Source: Fimenecus sp964527585
Lineage (GTDB): Bacteria; Bacillota; Clostridia; Oscillospirales; Acutalibacteraceae
NCBI GenBank assembly: GCA_964527585.1
Contig: CAZGPE010000001.1
Coordinates: forward strand, 95,251-159,250
Reading direction: 5' to 3'
DNA: 64,000 bases
Part shown: positions 17,382 to 25,261 of the stretch, in pieces
How the letters are laid out: each line of letters starts with the position of its first letter
Numbering within the stretch: the first letter of the stretch is position 1
Made by a program: the position numbers and the translations under genes
Notes under the pieces: generated by a model
Seen by the model: the letters and a program-made list of their open reading frames with translations, nothing else
The model's database searches: none
Told to the model about the DNA's origin: nothing

Positions 17382-17451
17382 TTCATTTATAGCACAAATC
17401 CCCATATCACATTAACAATTTCTATCAATCATAATATTTTACTCCTTTTTC

Positions 17452-17480
17452 TTGACTTTTTTATTTTAATATTGTATATT
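17452..17480 (+). promoter_or_regulatory. Promoter of a candidate small RNA
   Basis: TTGACT (17452-17457), exactly 17 bases, TATATT (17475-17480). No coding frame follows. A terminator lies about 70 bases downstream. Confidence 0.7.
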
Positions 17481-17486
17481 ATTTAC

Positions 17487-17556
17487 AGGATTGCGGTAGG
17501 TTCGCAATTCAGCTGTATTCGTGCCTGCTGATTTCGGTCAGCAGGTTTCTTTTTTT
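17487..17556 (+). ncRNA. Candidate small RNA of about 70 nt
   Basis: Starting seven bases after the -10, the predicted transcript has hairpin 1 (GGATTGCG / CGCAATTC, 17488-17510, loop GTAGGTT), a short single-stranded stretch, then hairpin 2 (CCTGCTGA / TCAGCAGG, 17524-17545, loop TTTCGG) and TTTCTTTTTTT. Hairpin 2 plus the T run is a textbook intrinsic terminator. I do not recognise the family. It is not a tRNA, 6S or SRP RNA. A rho-independent leader with no gene is the alternative. Confidence 0.55.
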
Positions 17557-17566
17557 ATTGTCTAAG

Positions 17567-17593
17567 TATGGGTGGCGAAACGCCGTCCATACG
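17567..17593 (-). repeat. Divergent copy of the GC hairpin repeat
   Basis: TATGGGTGGCG, AAA, CGCCGTCCATACG: the same hairpin with a GTATGG extension, directly after the candidate small RNA. Confidence 0.7.
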
Positions 17594-17739
17594 CTTTTTA
17601 TACACCTTATCAGAATAATTCCATATTCCGATAAACACGGGCAAAAAACTCCTATATACAAAATGAATTTACGGCTGATATACTCCTTACTTATCTTTTC
17701 CGTCTTTAATCCGAACTCGCAACAAAGTCAATTCAAAAG

Positions 17740-17768
17740 TTGACAATTTCCGCATTGTGTTGTATAAT
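17740..17768 (+). promoter_or_regulatory. Promoter of tRNA-Pro
   Basis: TTGACA (17740-17745), 17-base spacer, TATAAT (17763-17768): a full consensus match about 115 bases before the tRNA. Confidence 0.85.
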
Positions 17769-17883
17769 TTCCCGTGCTAATGTAACGGTTAACTCTTTTA
17801 TCCGCAATTCGATTTGCGGTTTCTTGATCAAAAGATTTAATCCGCAAACTTAGTCGCACACATTATCTTAATTTAACATTCAT

Positions 17884-17959
17884 CGGGGTGTAGCGCAGTT
17901 GGTAGCGCGCCTGCTTTGGGAGCAGGATGCCGTGAGTTCGAGTCTCGCCACTCCGACCA
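17884..17959 (+). tRNA. tRNA-Pro (anticodon TGG)
   Basis: 76 bases including an encoded CCA. Acceptor stem CGGGGTG/CACTCCG, D-arm GCGC AGTTGGTA GCGC, anticodon stem CCTGC/GCAGG with loop TTTGGGA (anticodon TGG), and T-loop TTCGAGT. It has a consensus promoter upstream and a terminator eight bases downstream, so it is transcribed alone. Confidence 0.97.
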
Positions 17960-17966
17960 AAATTTT

Positions 17967-18007
17967 GACCGAAAGCAGAGATTACCTCTCCGCTTTCGGT
18001 CATTTTT
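17967..18007 (+). terminator. Terminator of tRNA-Pro
   Basis: GACCGAAAGC / GCTTTCGGTC stem with an internal loop, followed by ATTTTT. Confidence 0.88.
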
Positions 18008-18175
18008 AATACATTAAGATTCGGTTTTCAATAACTTTATATCAACTGACATTATACATTTATTCCGACTTTCTGTTTTTTCGGCAATAATTTCAACATA
18101 TTCGTCAAAGTACATTTTATGGGACAGAGGGCAAAGTATAATATAGTTATAATCCAAGGAAAGAGGATGATAACC

Positions 18176-19072
18176 ATGACAGTTGCACAAGCACGAAAAA
18201 TCGAGAAAGAGTTTTACGAAAACCCGAATCCTACACAAGACGATGCATTTATCTTTACCGAAGCGATGGGATATATTATCGAAACGCTCAAAGATCCGTA
18301 TGCTATGATGTCGCTTGGCGGGTATTATTACGATGAACGAAATTTTGACCTTGCACTTAAATATTACGAAATGGCGGCACAATACAAAATAGATTCCGCT
18401 TATGAATGTCTCGGTTATATCTGGTATTACGGAAGAACCGGTATAAAAGATTACGAAAAAGCATTTAATTATTTTTCCCTGGCAAAAGATGCGGGAAATA
18501 TTGTTGCCGCATACAAACTTGCGGATATGTATAAAAACGGATATTATGTCGAAAAGGATTACGCTGCATATTGCAAAATAATCGAAGAACTTTATCCGAA
18601 GGTAAAAAATGCCGTTTCTTTGGATGAACCGCTGCCCGAAATTTTCACCCGTCTTGCACGGATACGGGTACAGCAAGGCGAAATCCGTAAAGCTGTTGAA
18701 CTTTACACCGTTGCAAAGGATTTTCTCGCTCAACGCATCAGTTATAACGCATTTTTCGGTTCATTGAATATGATGAAATGGCTCGAAAACGACCTTTATA
18801 AACTTATTGATTTCGATAAAGAGAGTTTCGACCTTTACGATTTATACTATCTTGCAAAATCACCGGTTAAAATCGCTTTTTTGTTTGAAGAAAAAGAATA
18901 TGAATGGGAAGTTATCGAAGAAAACAATGAACCTGTTATCCGATTTAACGGCAAATGGTATAAAACCGCTGACGACTTTTTCGCAAAAGCCGAGATCGAC
19001 GGTTTGCCACTGACTCATATTTACGATGCATTGTACGGATTCGAGGTGATAGAATGCAACTTATCAGAATAA
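18176..19072 (+). CDS. Sel1/TPR-repeat protein, first gene of a three-gene cassette
   Basis: 298 residues from ATG 18176, which has AGGAAAGAGG nine bases upstream. Two earlier in-frame ATGs are badly spaced from that site. Residues about 41-145 form Sel1-like TPR helices (YDERNFDLALKYYEMAAQY, YEKAFNYFSLAKDAG, AAYKLADMY). A further helical region runs to about 225, and the last 70 residues look like a small beta-rich domain with WEVIEENNEPVIRFNGKWY. There is no signal peptide, so it should be cytoplasmic. Sel1 repeats are protein-binding scaffolds, so an adaptor role is inferred. It overlaps the J-domain-like gene by 19 bases, implying coupled translation. The exact function is unknown. Confidence 0.8.
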   Translation: MTVAQARKIEKEFYENPNPTQDDAFIFTEAMGYIIETLKDPYAMMSLGGYYYDERNFDLALKYYEMAAQYKIDSAYECLGYIWYYGRTGIKDYEKAFNYFSLAKDAGNIVAAYKLADMYKNGYYVEKDYAAYCKIIEELYPKVKNAVSLDEPLPEIFTRLARIRVQQGEIRKAVELYTVAKDFLAQRISYNAFFGSLNMMKWLENDLYKLIDFDKESFDLYDLYYLAKSPVKIAFLFEEKEYEWEVIEENNEPVIRFNGKWYKTADDFFAKAEIDGLPLTHIYDALYGFEVIECNLSE

Positions 19073-19806
19073 CCGGCGGAGATTATTCACAATATGAGGA
19101 TTTACTCTTGCTGCGTGATGAGGTCGAAAAAGAAGCCGAAGAAATACTTCTCTCATACACCCGTATTTTCGGTGATATTTCCGCTGAAATTTTCAAATTA
19201 AAAATTGACTGCATTGCGCTCAAGAAATCAATTTCGTTCTGCGTGGCGGCAAAAAACAGAGGCGAAGAACCGAATCTCGAAGAAATGAAAAAGTTTATTG
19301 CCGAAAAGATGGAAATATATCAGACACAACTCGATGAAATGCTAAAGCAAAACGAATTTTCAAAAAGCGGAGAAAGAATATCCGCTTTTCAACTTAAAGA
19401 AATAAAACGGATATACCGAAAAATCGCAAAAATCCTGCATCCAGATATAAGCAATCTGACTGCGGAATATCCTGCACTTGCCGATCTGTTTCAAAGGGTT
19501 ATAATCGCATATCAATGTAACGATTATAAAGAAATTAAGGAAGCGGAAGTTTTGGTAAACCGTGCGCTTGAGGAAATAGGCGAAAAGAAATTCGAAATTG
19601 TCATTCCCGATATTGAAAGAAAAATCGAAGAATTGGAAGAAGAAATCCGCTGTATAAAAGCCACAGAACCGTATATCTACCGTGAAATTCTTGAAAATCC
19701 CGACAGTATCAGGCAAAAGACAGATGAATTCGAGCAAGAGCGTGAATCATATCAGAATTACAAGCGTGAACTCGAAATCAAACTCAAGGAAATACAGGAG
19801 AAATAA
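19054..19806 (+). CDS. J-domain-like coiled-coil protein
   Basis: 250 residues. An N-terminal helical, charged region (about 15-100) precedes LKEIKRIYRKIAKILHPD, with the HPD triad at 129-131, and a following helix LFQRVIIAYQCNDYKEI. This is helix II, the HPD loop and helix III of a J-domain; helix I is not obvious. The last 65 residues are a strongly predicted coiled coil (IERKIEELEEEIRCIKA, ERESYQNYKRELEIKLKEIQ). J-domains stimulate DnaK ATPase, so a DnaK recruiter is inferred. GAGGTG lies five bases before the ATG at 19054, inside the preceding gene. Confidence 0.78.
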   Translation: MQLIRITGGDYSQYEDLLLLRDEVEKEAEEILLSYTRIFGDISAEIFKLKIDCIALKKSISFCVAAKNRGEEPNLEEMKKFIAEKMEIYQTQLDEMLKQNEFSKSGERISAFQLKEIKRIYRKIAKILHPDISNLTAEYPALADLFQRVIIAYQCNDYKEIKEAEVLVNRALEEIGEKKFEIVIPDIERKIEELEEEIRCIKATEPYIYREILENPDSIRQKTDEFEQERESYQNYKRELEIKLKEIQEK

Positions 19807-19808
19807 AT

Positions 19809-20204
19809 ATGGAAAATAAAGAATTGACCGTACACAACGGCGATCTTGTTTGCGTTATACAAAACAACGGTTTAGGTGAAATAATCAAGCCTCTTTCACA
19901 GGAAATTCATCTTTTCGATTCTTACATTGCCGGCACAACACATTTGACGGATAAATCCGTACTTGAAAGCGTAAAAATCGGAGACTGTCTTTTTCTGCAA
20001 AGAGAAGACAGCAAATTCGACAGCAATGCAATAACGGTTCTCAACGCCGAAAAGAAAAAACTCGGTTACATCCCCGAAAAAGATAATCTCATTTTTGCTC
20101 GGCTTATGGACGCAGGCAAACTGCTTACGGCAAAAGTCGGCAAAATCTCACAAAAAGGGACTTTCACTCAGATCGGCATCGGGATATATTTAATCGACTT
20201 TTAA
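19809..20204 (+). CDS. Stand-alone HIRAN-domain protein
   Basis: 131 residues, starting two bases after the J-domain-like gene with AGGAG upstream. Residues about 33-131 read as a HIRAN domain: FDSYIAGTTH, then VKIGDCLFLQRED, the hallmark FDSNAITVLN, KKLGYIPEKDN, and FARLMDAGK. In HLTF/Rad5 enzymes HIRAN binds 3' ssDNA ends. In bacteria it occurs alone or with nucleases and helicases, often in uncharacterised stress loci. Here it is the entire protein apart from about 30 N-terminal residues. Its ligand is unknown. It is the last gene of the cassette and is followed by a strong terminator. Confidence 0.85.
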   Translation: MENKELTVHNGDLVCVIQNNGLGEIIKPLSQEIHLFDSYIAGTTHLTDKSVLESVKIGDCLFLQREDSKFDSNAITVLNAEKKKLGYIPEKDNLIFARLMDAGKLLTAKVGKISQKGTFTQIGIGIYLIDF

Positions 20205-20205
20205 C

Positions 20206-20242
20206 AAAAAACCGCATCCGTAAATTTCGGATGCGGTTTTGA
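20206..20242. terminator. Bidirectional terminator between the HIRAN and membrane-protein genes
   Basis: AAAACCGCATCCG / CGGATGCGGTTTT 13-bp stem with a seven-base loop. T runs on both sides serve the plus-strand cassette and the convergent minus-strand operon. Confidence 0.88.
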
Positions 20243-20256
20243 TTTGTGTTTTTGTT

Positions 20257-20922
20257 TTATTTAACCCATTTGAGTTTGAACATTCCGAAAGCACCGAGCA
20301 AGCTGACAACGATTGTTACGAAAATCATTGTGCCTACGGGCATCGACGGAACAAAGATATAAACTACAACGCCTGCCAAAATCGGAAGAATCGCAAGACG
20401 CCAATACTTTGCGAAATATGAAGCACCCAAAGCACCGAAAAGTGCGGGAATAACATATTCAAATGCAGGTTTAACGACCGAATCGTCAGCCGTTATAAGC
20501 GGAAGCACGGGTGAGAAGAGCAACACGCCGACAGCGATTACGATTGTTGTGGTAATTGCGGATACACCGATTGCTATTGTTGAAATTACCTCACCCTCTT
20601 CGCTTGTAGCCTTAACGCCGGCTCTGTCCAAAGCGTTCATTGCACAGGGAAGTTTAAGGTTGGTAATATTACCCGTTACGAAAGAAAGATATGTTCCGCC
20701 GGCGCCGAGCATAGGAGTATAAGTTATAACTTCGACGATTGCGGTTCCCCAATAAATCGGAATAACCGCTACAAGAGCCTTAAAGAGTGTGTTCAAAGGC
20801 GGAAAAGCGTTATAATAAATCGAAATCATTAACGGAACCATAAAAAGCGCCGCCAATGCGGTTATCGACCAGACACTTCCCCAAGTATGAACTTTATCAA
20901 CATAAGTTTTTTCTTTTTTCAT
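20257..20922 (-). CDS. Multi-pass membrane protein paired with DUF5058
   Basis: 221 residues from ATG 20922, preferred over the frame's first ATG at 20946 because GGGGG lies nine bases before it. Six or so membrane segments are visible. Notable stretches are EVITYTPMLGAGGTYLSFVTGN near 75 and a central soluble loop with ALDRAGVKATSEEGEV. I do not recognise a named family. It follows the DUF5058 gene with overlapping or near-overlapping ends, so the two may form one transporter, as small-molecule permeases with two membrane subunits do. No substrate can be assigned. Confidence 0.6.
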   Translation of the reverse strand: MKKEKTYVDKVHTWGSVWSITALAALFMVPLMISIYYNAFPPLNTLFKALVAVIPIYWGTAIVEVITYTPMLGAGGTYLSFVTGNITNLKLPCAMNALDRAGVKATSEEGEVISTIAIGVSAITTTIVIAVGVLLFSPVLPLITADDSVVKPAFEYVIPALFGALGASYFAKYWRLAILPILAGVVVYIFVPSMPVGTMIFVTIVVSLLGAFGMFKLKWVK

Positions 20923-20936
20923 CTGCGAGTGCCCCC

Positions 20937-21713
20937 TTATCTCCAAGTAAACGCCGCAATTTCAGGCGGTAAAACCTGAGTAAGCAATACGGCTATTCCC
21001 ATCGCTCCGAACATTGCAATAGGCAAAACGAACGGTTCGAGTTTTTTGATGTTCTTTTTTCTGCAAAGGTAATCAAGCGCAACTGTAAAGATCATTGCCG
21101 AAAGAAGCGTTGCAACCGACATAACTCCCGCAGAAGGACCGTCCGAAGGAACACCTGCTATTGACCTTGAAATAAAGGCTGCGATAATACCGATAAACGC
21201 CGCAGCGCCGAGAATATCTCCAAGTGCGCCTGCCGACTTGCTTTTTTCGGTAGCCTTGCCCATTATTTTATGTATTTTCTTACAGAATATCGGGAGAAGA
21301 ACCAACGGGAAACAAGATCCGATGGTCATTGTCCAAGCGATAGTAGAAAACTGTGTAACATCCGTTATTTCGTTCGATACCGATGAACCGAACACACCCA
21401 ATGCGGCTTCGGCCGCAACCGTTTCGTAAGCGAGGTTTCCGATTACGGAAAGTCTTATCCACGGAAGTACGATTCCCAATGCCGATGCAAGCGCAAGAAC
21501 GGTTGCAAGGATTGAAATTGCAGGTGCGATGGTAAACAAGGCGCTTGAAATAACCGTCTGTTTGAGTTTATCGGTTTCAATTCCGATTTCCTTTGCTCTT
21601 TTCCATGATTTAACGATGAAAAATACCGACTGCACTATTACGAATAAAACAACAAATCCCGCCAGTGCATACATAAGCGGACTTGTTTTGAAGTTTGCAG
21701 GAACTTCTGCCAT
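20937..21713 (-). CDS. DUF5058-family membrane protein
   Basis: 258 residues with about seven membrane segments and a short soluble stretch around residues 40-50. It resembles DUF5058 proteins as I remember them: the N-terminal LYALAGFVVLF-like helix, TIAPAISILATVLALASALGI near 60-80, and SSVSNEITDVTQFSTIAWTM near 110. The function of the family is unknown. It lies 17 bases after a lipase-like hydrolase gene and directly before another membrane protein, which hints at uptake or export of a compound that the hydrolase processes. Confidence 0.7.
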   Translation of the reverse strand: MAEVPANFKTSPLMYALAGFVVLFVIVQSVFFIVKSWKRAKEIGIETDKLKQTVISSALFTIAPAISILATVLALASALGIVLPWIRLSVIGNLAYETVAAEAALGVFGSSVSNEITDVTQFSTIAWTMTIGSCFPLVLLPIFCKKIHKIMGKATEKSKSAGALGDILGAAAFIGIIAAFISRSIAGVPSDGPSAGVMSVATLLSAMIFTVALDYLCRKKNIKKLEPFVLPIAMFGAMGIAVLLTQVLPPEIAAFTWR

Positions 21714-21730
21714 TTGTATCCCTCCGAATA

Positions 21731-22678
21731 TTAGTCTTTTGACGCTGCCGCCATCGTCTTGTCAAGCCATCCGATTATATCGGATGTTACCTCATCCCTG
21801 TTGAGTTCATTAAGCAATTCATGTCTTGCTTCGGGATAAAGTTTGACTATAACATTTATATGTCCCGACTTTTTAAGGTCGGCAAAAACCTGTTTAATTC
21901 CCTTTCCGTATTCACCGACGGGATCGTTCTCACCCGATATGAGTAAAATCGGAAGTTCACTCGGTACTGTTTTATACCAAAGTTTTTTCGAAACCTGATT
22001 AAGCAAAGTGAACAATGTCTTAAAGCCGTTTGTCGTAAAACAAAATCCGCACATATCATCCGCTATATACTTATCGACTTCCTTGGTATCCCTCGAAAGC
22101 CAATCGAAATCGGTTCTTTTCTCGGTACGCTTGTTATATGTGCCGAAAGCAACGGAATTGAGAAACGATGAACGGTAAAGTTTTCCTTTGGTCTTTTCGA
22201 AATGCTTCGCCAAAGCAATACCCATACTCGCTGCGGGATTTGCTCCGCTTGTGCCGCAAATAACCGCACCGTCGATAAGATGGCCGTACTTTGCGATATA
22301 CGCACGGGCTATAAACGATCCCATACTGTGTCCGAAAAGATAAAACGGAACATCGGGGTATTCCGAACGGGCAATGTCGGTAAGTTTTTTCAAATCCTCA
22401 ACAACGCTTTGAGCACCGTTATCTCCGAAAAATCCGAGTTCATTTTCATTGTCAACGGACTTGCCGTGTCCGAGATGGTCGCTTATATAAACCGCATATC
22501 CGTGTTTGCAAAGTTCCATTGCAAATCTGGCATATCTGTTTGAATGTTCAGCCATTCCGTGTGAAATCTGCACTATGCCTTTTACCTGCGAAAAATCGGC
22601 GGGTGCGGCACTTTGAGCGTAAATATCACAAAGTCCCGATGCTGACGGGAATGTAAATTCATTGGCAGTGAACTCCAC
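21731..22678 (-). CDS. Alpha/beta hydrolase, serine aminopeptidase/monoacylglycerol-lipase type
   Basis: 315 residues. VQISHGMAEHSNRYARFA near residue 35 holds the oxyanion HG motif, GHSMGSFIARAY near 117 the nucleophile elbow, and late ISGENDPVG and ARHELLNE give the Asp and His of the triad. This is the Hydrolase_4 (monoacylglycerol lipase) pattern. It is cytoplasmic, with no signal peptide. The start is GTG 22678 with GGAG seven bases upstream; the overlapping ATG is out of frame. It leads a unit with two membrane proteins. Confidence 0.88.
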   Translation of the reverse strand: MEFTANEFTFPSASGLCDIYAQSAAPADFSQVKGIVQISHGMAEHSNRYARFAMELCKHGYAVYISDHLGHGKSVDNENELGFFGDNGAQSVVEDLKKLTDIARSEYPDVPFYLFGHSMGSFIARAYIAKYGHLIDGAVICGTSGANPAASMGIALAKHFEKTKGKLYRSSFLNSVAFGTYNKRTEKRTDFDWLSRDTKEVDKYIADDMCGFCFTTNGFKTLFTLLNQVSKKLWYKTVPSELPILLISGENDPVGEYGKGIKQVFADLKKSGHINVIVKLYPEARHELLNELNRDEVTSDIIGWLDKTMAAASKD

Positions 22679-22709
22679 ATTATCACTCCGTTTCCTGAAT
22701 ATTTATGAT

Positions 22710-22738
22710 ATTGTATCATAAAACCGCAACAAATGTAA
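22710..22738 (-). promoter_or_regulatory. Promoter of the hydrolase-DUF5058 unit
   Basis: Minus-strand TTACAT (22733-22738), 17-base spacer, TACAAT (22710-22715), about 30 bases before the GTG start. Confidence 0.65.
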
Positions 22739-22889
22739 CATTTTGGGAGATGTTTGTATCGTTCAACAAAAATTTCGGTCAAGTCTTAGATAAATTGCAC
22801 AATGAATTATCTTGTTTTTACTCCCGAAGCACTTAATTGAGTATATTTTAATTATATGCTTAATCGTCTTCTCAAATCATCCGTCTAAT

Positions 22890-22920
22890 CAAAAAAAGAC
22901 GGGAGAGTTTTCTCCCGTCT
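22890..22920 (-). terminator. Terminator of the diguanylate cyclase gene
   Basis: AGACGGGAGA / TCTCCCGTCT stem with a four-base loop, followed on the minus strand by TTTTTTT, 15 bases after the stop. Confidence 0.9.
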
Positions 22921-22934
22921 GTCAGATTGCTGTT

Positions 22935-24110
22935 TTATGCGTTCTTGCAAGAATAAGAAATACAGTTTCTGCCTTTATCTTTTGCACGGTAGAGTTCGAA
23001 ATCGACATTAAGAACGGCATCTCTGAAAGTTTCGCCGTCTGCGATAACAGTCGAATAAACGCCCATACTGACCGTAACATATTCACTGAATTCGGGACAG
23101 CCCGATTTAATTTCAAGCTCTTCGATTGATTTCCTGAACTGCTTAAGATATTCAAGCACTTTTTCGGGTTCGTCGCCCGCAACGATTATTATGAATTCCT
23201 CGCCGCCGAACCGACAGGTTATATCCGTTCTGCGTGAAAAATGTTTTCTTATGCAGGCGGCAATTTTTTTAAGACATTCATCCCCTTCGGCATGCCCGTA
23301 CTTATCATTGTATTTTTTGAAATAATCAATATCGAGCATTGCCAATGTAATCGGTATCGAATGAGTCTTACAGTAATCCCATATTCCGTCAACGGAACGC
23401 TGCATTCCCCTGCGGTTGAGTAAATTCGTAAGCGGATCTATTTCGGCAATGCGTTCGAACTGCTTAATTTTAATCCATGTTGACATATAAAGGGAATACT
23501 TGATAAAAGTAATCGCTATACTCAGTACGAAAGTCAGTGCGCAAATCAAAAATACATCATACGGTTCTTTTGTCAAAACAAGCGCAACGCTTTCAACTGA
23601 AAACGACACAAGATAATAAGCACTCATAATCTTCGGATGTGCAATCACAAACACCGTCAGCGTAATTACGGTTATAAAGAAATGAGCGACATCTCCGGAA
23701 GACAGGGTTTCGAAAAATCCGATACAGCTTGAAGCGATTGTAAACACGCTCCAATACCCGTATGTAAACAGTTCTTTTTTCTTCTCGGAAGCGGTTGTGT
23801 CTTTCAAACTGTGTTCCATAAATAAAAAAGTATAAACATTAAACAGTAAAAACACGGCATAAGAAACCGCCATTGCGATTTTACAGTAAAGAGTTTCTTC
23901 CGTAAAAAGATTGTAAATTACATTCAATCCTTCAACGGCAAGTGTGATAAGCGCAAAAAGAACAAGGTTGGAAAATCCCGATTTTATTCGGTGGCTTTCG
24001 GCTTCACGGTGCACGGGATCGAGTTTTGATTCGGCGGTCGGACGAGAAATGCGAAGCATCTCAATATATCGGTTAACAATTGTTTTTAATTCATTGCAAA
24101 CATATTTCAT
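22935..24110 (-). CDS. Membrane-bound diguanylate cyclase (GGDEF)
   Basis: 391 residues. Six or seven membrane helices fill about 45-215, and a GGDEF domain occupies 225-385: DPLTNLLNRRG, LDIDYFKKYNDKYGHAEGD and RFGGEEF. The GGEEF signature and the metal-binding Asp are intact, so it should make cyclic di-GMP from two GTP. The RxxD inhibitory site is not evident five residues before GGEEF. The membrane part could sense an envelope or small-molecule signal. The gene is monocistronic with its own terminator and GGTGG ribosome site. Confidence 0.92.
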   Translation of the reverse strand: MKYVCNELKTIVNRYIEMLRISRPTAESKLDPVHREAESHRIKSGFSNLVLFALITLAVEGLNVIYNLFTEETLYCKIAMAVSYAVFLLFNVYTFLFMEHSLKDTTASEKKKELFTYGYWSVFTIASSCIGFFETLSSGDVAHFFITVITLTVFVIAHPKIMSAYYLVSFSVESVALVLTKEPYDVFLICALTFVLSIAITFIKYSLYMSTWIKIKQFERIAEIDPLTNLLNRRGMQRSVDGIWDYCKTHSIPITLAMLDIDYFKKYNDKYGHAEGDECLKKIAACIRKHFSRRTDITCRFGGEEFIIIVAGDEPEKVLEYLKQFRKSIEELEIKSGCPEFSEYVTVSMGVYSTVIADGETFRDAVLNVDFELYRAKDKGRNCISYSCKNA

Positions 24111-24266
24111 ATTTCCACCCCCGTTATTTTATTAACAATATTATAAATTACACTTTTTATTTTTTCAATAGCGACTTTTCATAAAATATGTAACATATTA
24201 AACAGTATCTCATAAACTGTTAATGAAGTTTTCTAAACTTAATACTTATCACAGGAGGAATTACTT

Positions 24267-25103
24267 ATGCCTGATAACAAAGCATATTGCACAGACACTG
24301 TTCCCGGAAAAATTAAGGAAGCAATATGTATTGATACCAACCGAGTTTACGATTCGTGCGCAGACAAAGACTGTTTGGCGGATTTGCGGGTATACTTCCC
24401 CGACGGCGCACAAAATGTTATTGACAACTCTGTCAATGTAAAACTCAGAAGCGCCGAGATTATCAACTGCCTGATAGATGTCGAAAAAGTTCCGTTTAAC
24501 AAAGGCTGTTATACGGTAGATATAACATTCTTCTTTAAGGTTGCCGTCGAAGCATACACGGCAGGCTGTCTTGCGCCGGTTACACTTAACGGACTTACAA
24601 CTTTTGCGAAAAAATGCGTTCTTTACGGCAGCGACGGTACGGTAAAAGTCTATTCTTCGGAATATACAGCCGACGCAAACGACGATCAACTTATTTCCAC
24701 CAATACAAACCCCAGAGCGAAAGTACAGGTTGCAGAGCCTATCGCACTTGATGCGAAACTTTGCCGTCCTTGCGATTGCTGCTGCACGCTGAACAATTCC
24801 GGTGTATCTCTTCCGAAATGCATAAGAAGAGCATTTAACGAAGATTTTCCGGAGGATCTTTTCAGCCGACGGCAAGAAAAAGCGGTTGCAGTTACACTCG
24901 GACTTTTCACAATCGTTCAGCTTGAACGGGATGTTCAAATGCTCATCCCCGCTTACGATTTCTGCATACCGAATAAAGAATGCAGTTGCAACACAGACGA
25001 TCCGTGCGAAACCTTCAGAAAAATACGCTTCCCCGTTGACGAATTCTTCCCGCCTAAAACCGTTTCGGAAAACTGTTCGTGCGAGTGTAAAAAGGACTGC
25101 TGA
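24267..25103 (+). CDS. Cysteine-rich protein of unknown function
   Basis: 278 residues from ATG 24267 with AGGAGG eight bases upstream. It contains 22 cysteines (about 8 percent), including a CDCCC cluster near residue 165 and a C-terminal tail rich in paired cysteines (KECSC, CSCEC, KKDC). The middle has beta-rich stretches such as NVKLRSAEIINC and YTVDITFFFKV. There is no signal peptide or membrane segment. I do not recognise the family. Cysteine-rich, soluble proteins of this kind in Clostridia are often spore-coat or exosporium components, but nothing nearby proves that. It has its own terminator. Confidence 0.75.
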   Translation: MPDNKAYCTDTVPGKIKEAICIDTNRVYDSCADKDCLADLRVYFPDGAQNVIDNSVNVKLRSAEIINCLIDVEKVPFNKGCYTVDITFFFKVAVEAYTAGCLAPVTLNGLTTFAKKCVLYGSDGTVKVYSSEYTADANDDQLISTNTNPRAKVQVAEPIALDAKLCRPCDCCCTLNNSGVSLPKCIRRAFNEDFPEDLFSRRQEKAVAVTLGLFTIVQLERDVQMLIPAYDFCIPNKECSCNTDDPCETFRKIRFPVDEFFPPKTVSENCSCECKKDC

Positions 25104-25112
25104 TTAACTAAC

Positions 25113-25140
25113 GCCGCCGATTTTCGTTCGGCGGTTTTTT
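25113..25140 (+). terminator. Terminator of the cysteine-rich protein gene
   Basis: GCCGCCGA / TTCGGCGGT stem with a six-base loop, followed by seven T. Confidence 0.9.
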
Positions 25141-25186
25141 TATTTACGGTTATACGATTATTAACAGCGCATACTAAAGTTGATTA

Positions 25187-25215
25187 TTGACAACAAAAAC
25201 CGATTTCAGTATTAT
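25187..25215 (+). promoter_or_regulatory. Promoter of the HAD hydrolase gene
   Basis: TTGACA (25187-25192), 17-base spacer, TATTAT (25210-25215). It overlaps the upstream part of the open frame and so rules out its first start codon. Confidence 0.75.
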
Positions 25216-25261
25216 ATATACTGTAAATGATCTTTTCGGTATTAAGAACGGAGAAATGACA

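Noticed and set aside
17558..17743. 61-codon frame between the candidate small RNA and tRNA-Pro
   Set aside because: It starts in a hairpin repeat and ends in the tRNA promoter, and has no ribosome site.
18014..18733. 239-codon minus-strand frame
   Set aside because: It is antisense to the Sel1-repeat gene, which has a proper ribosome site and recognisable repeats.
24160..24266. Sporulation sigma promoter before the cysteine-rich gene
   Set aside because: CATAAAATA resembles a sigma-K -10, but no matching AC at the right -35 distance is present.
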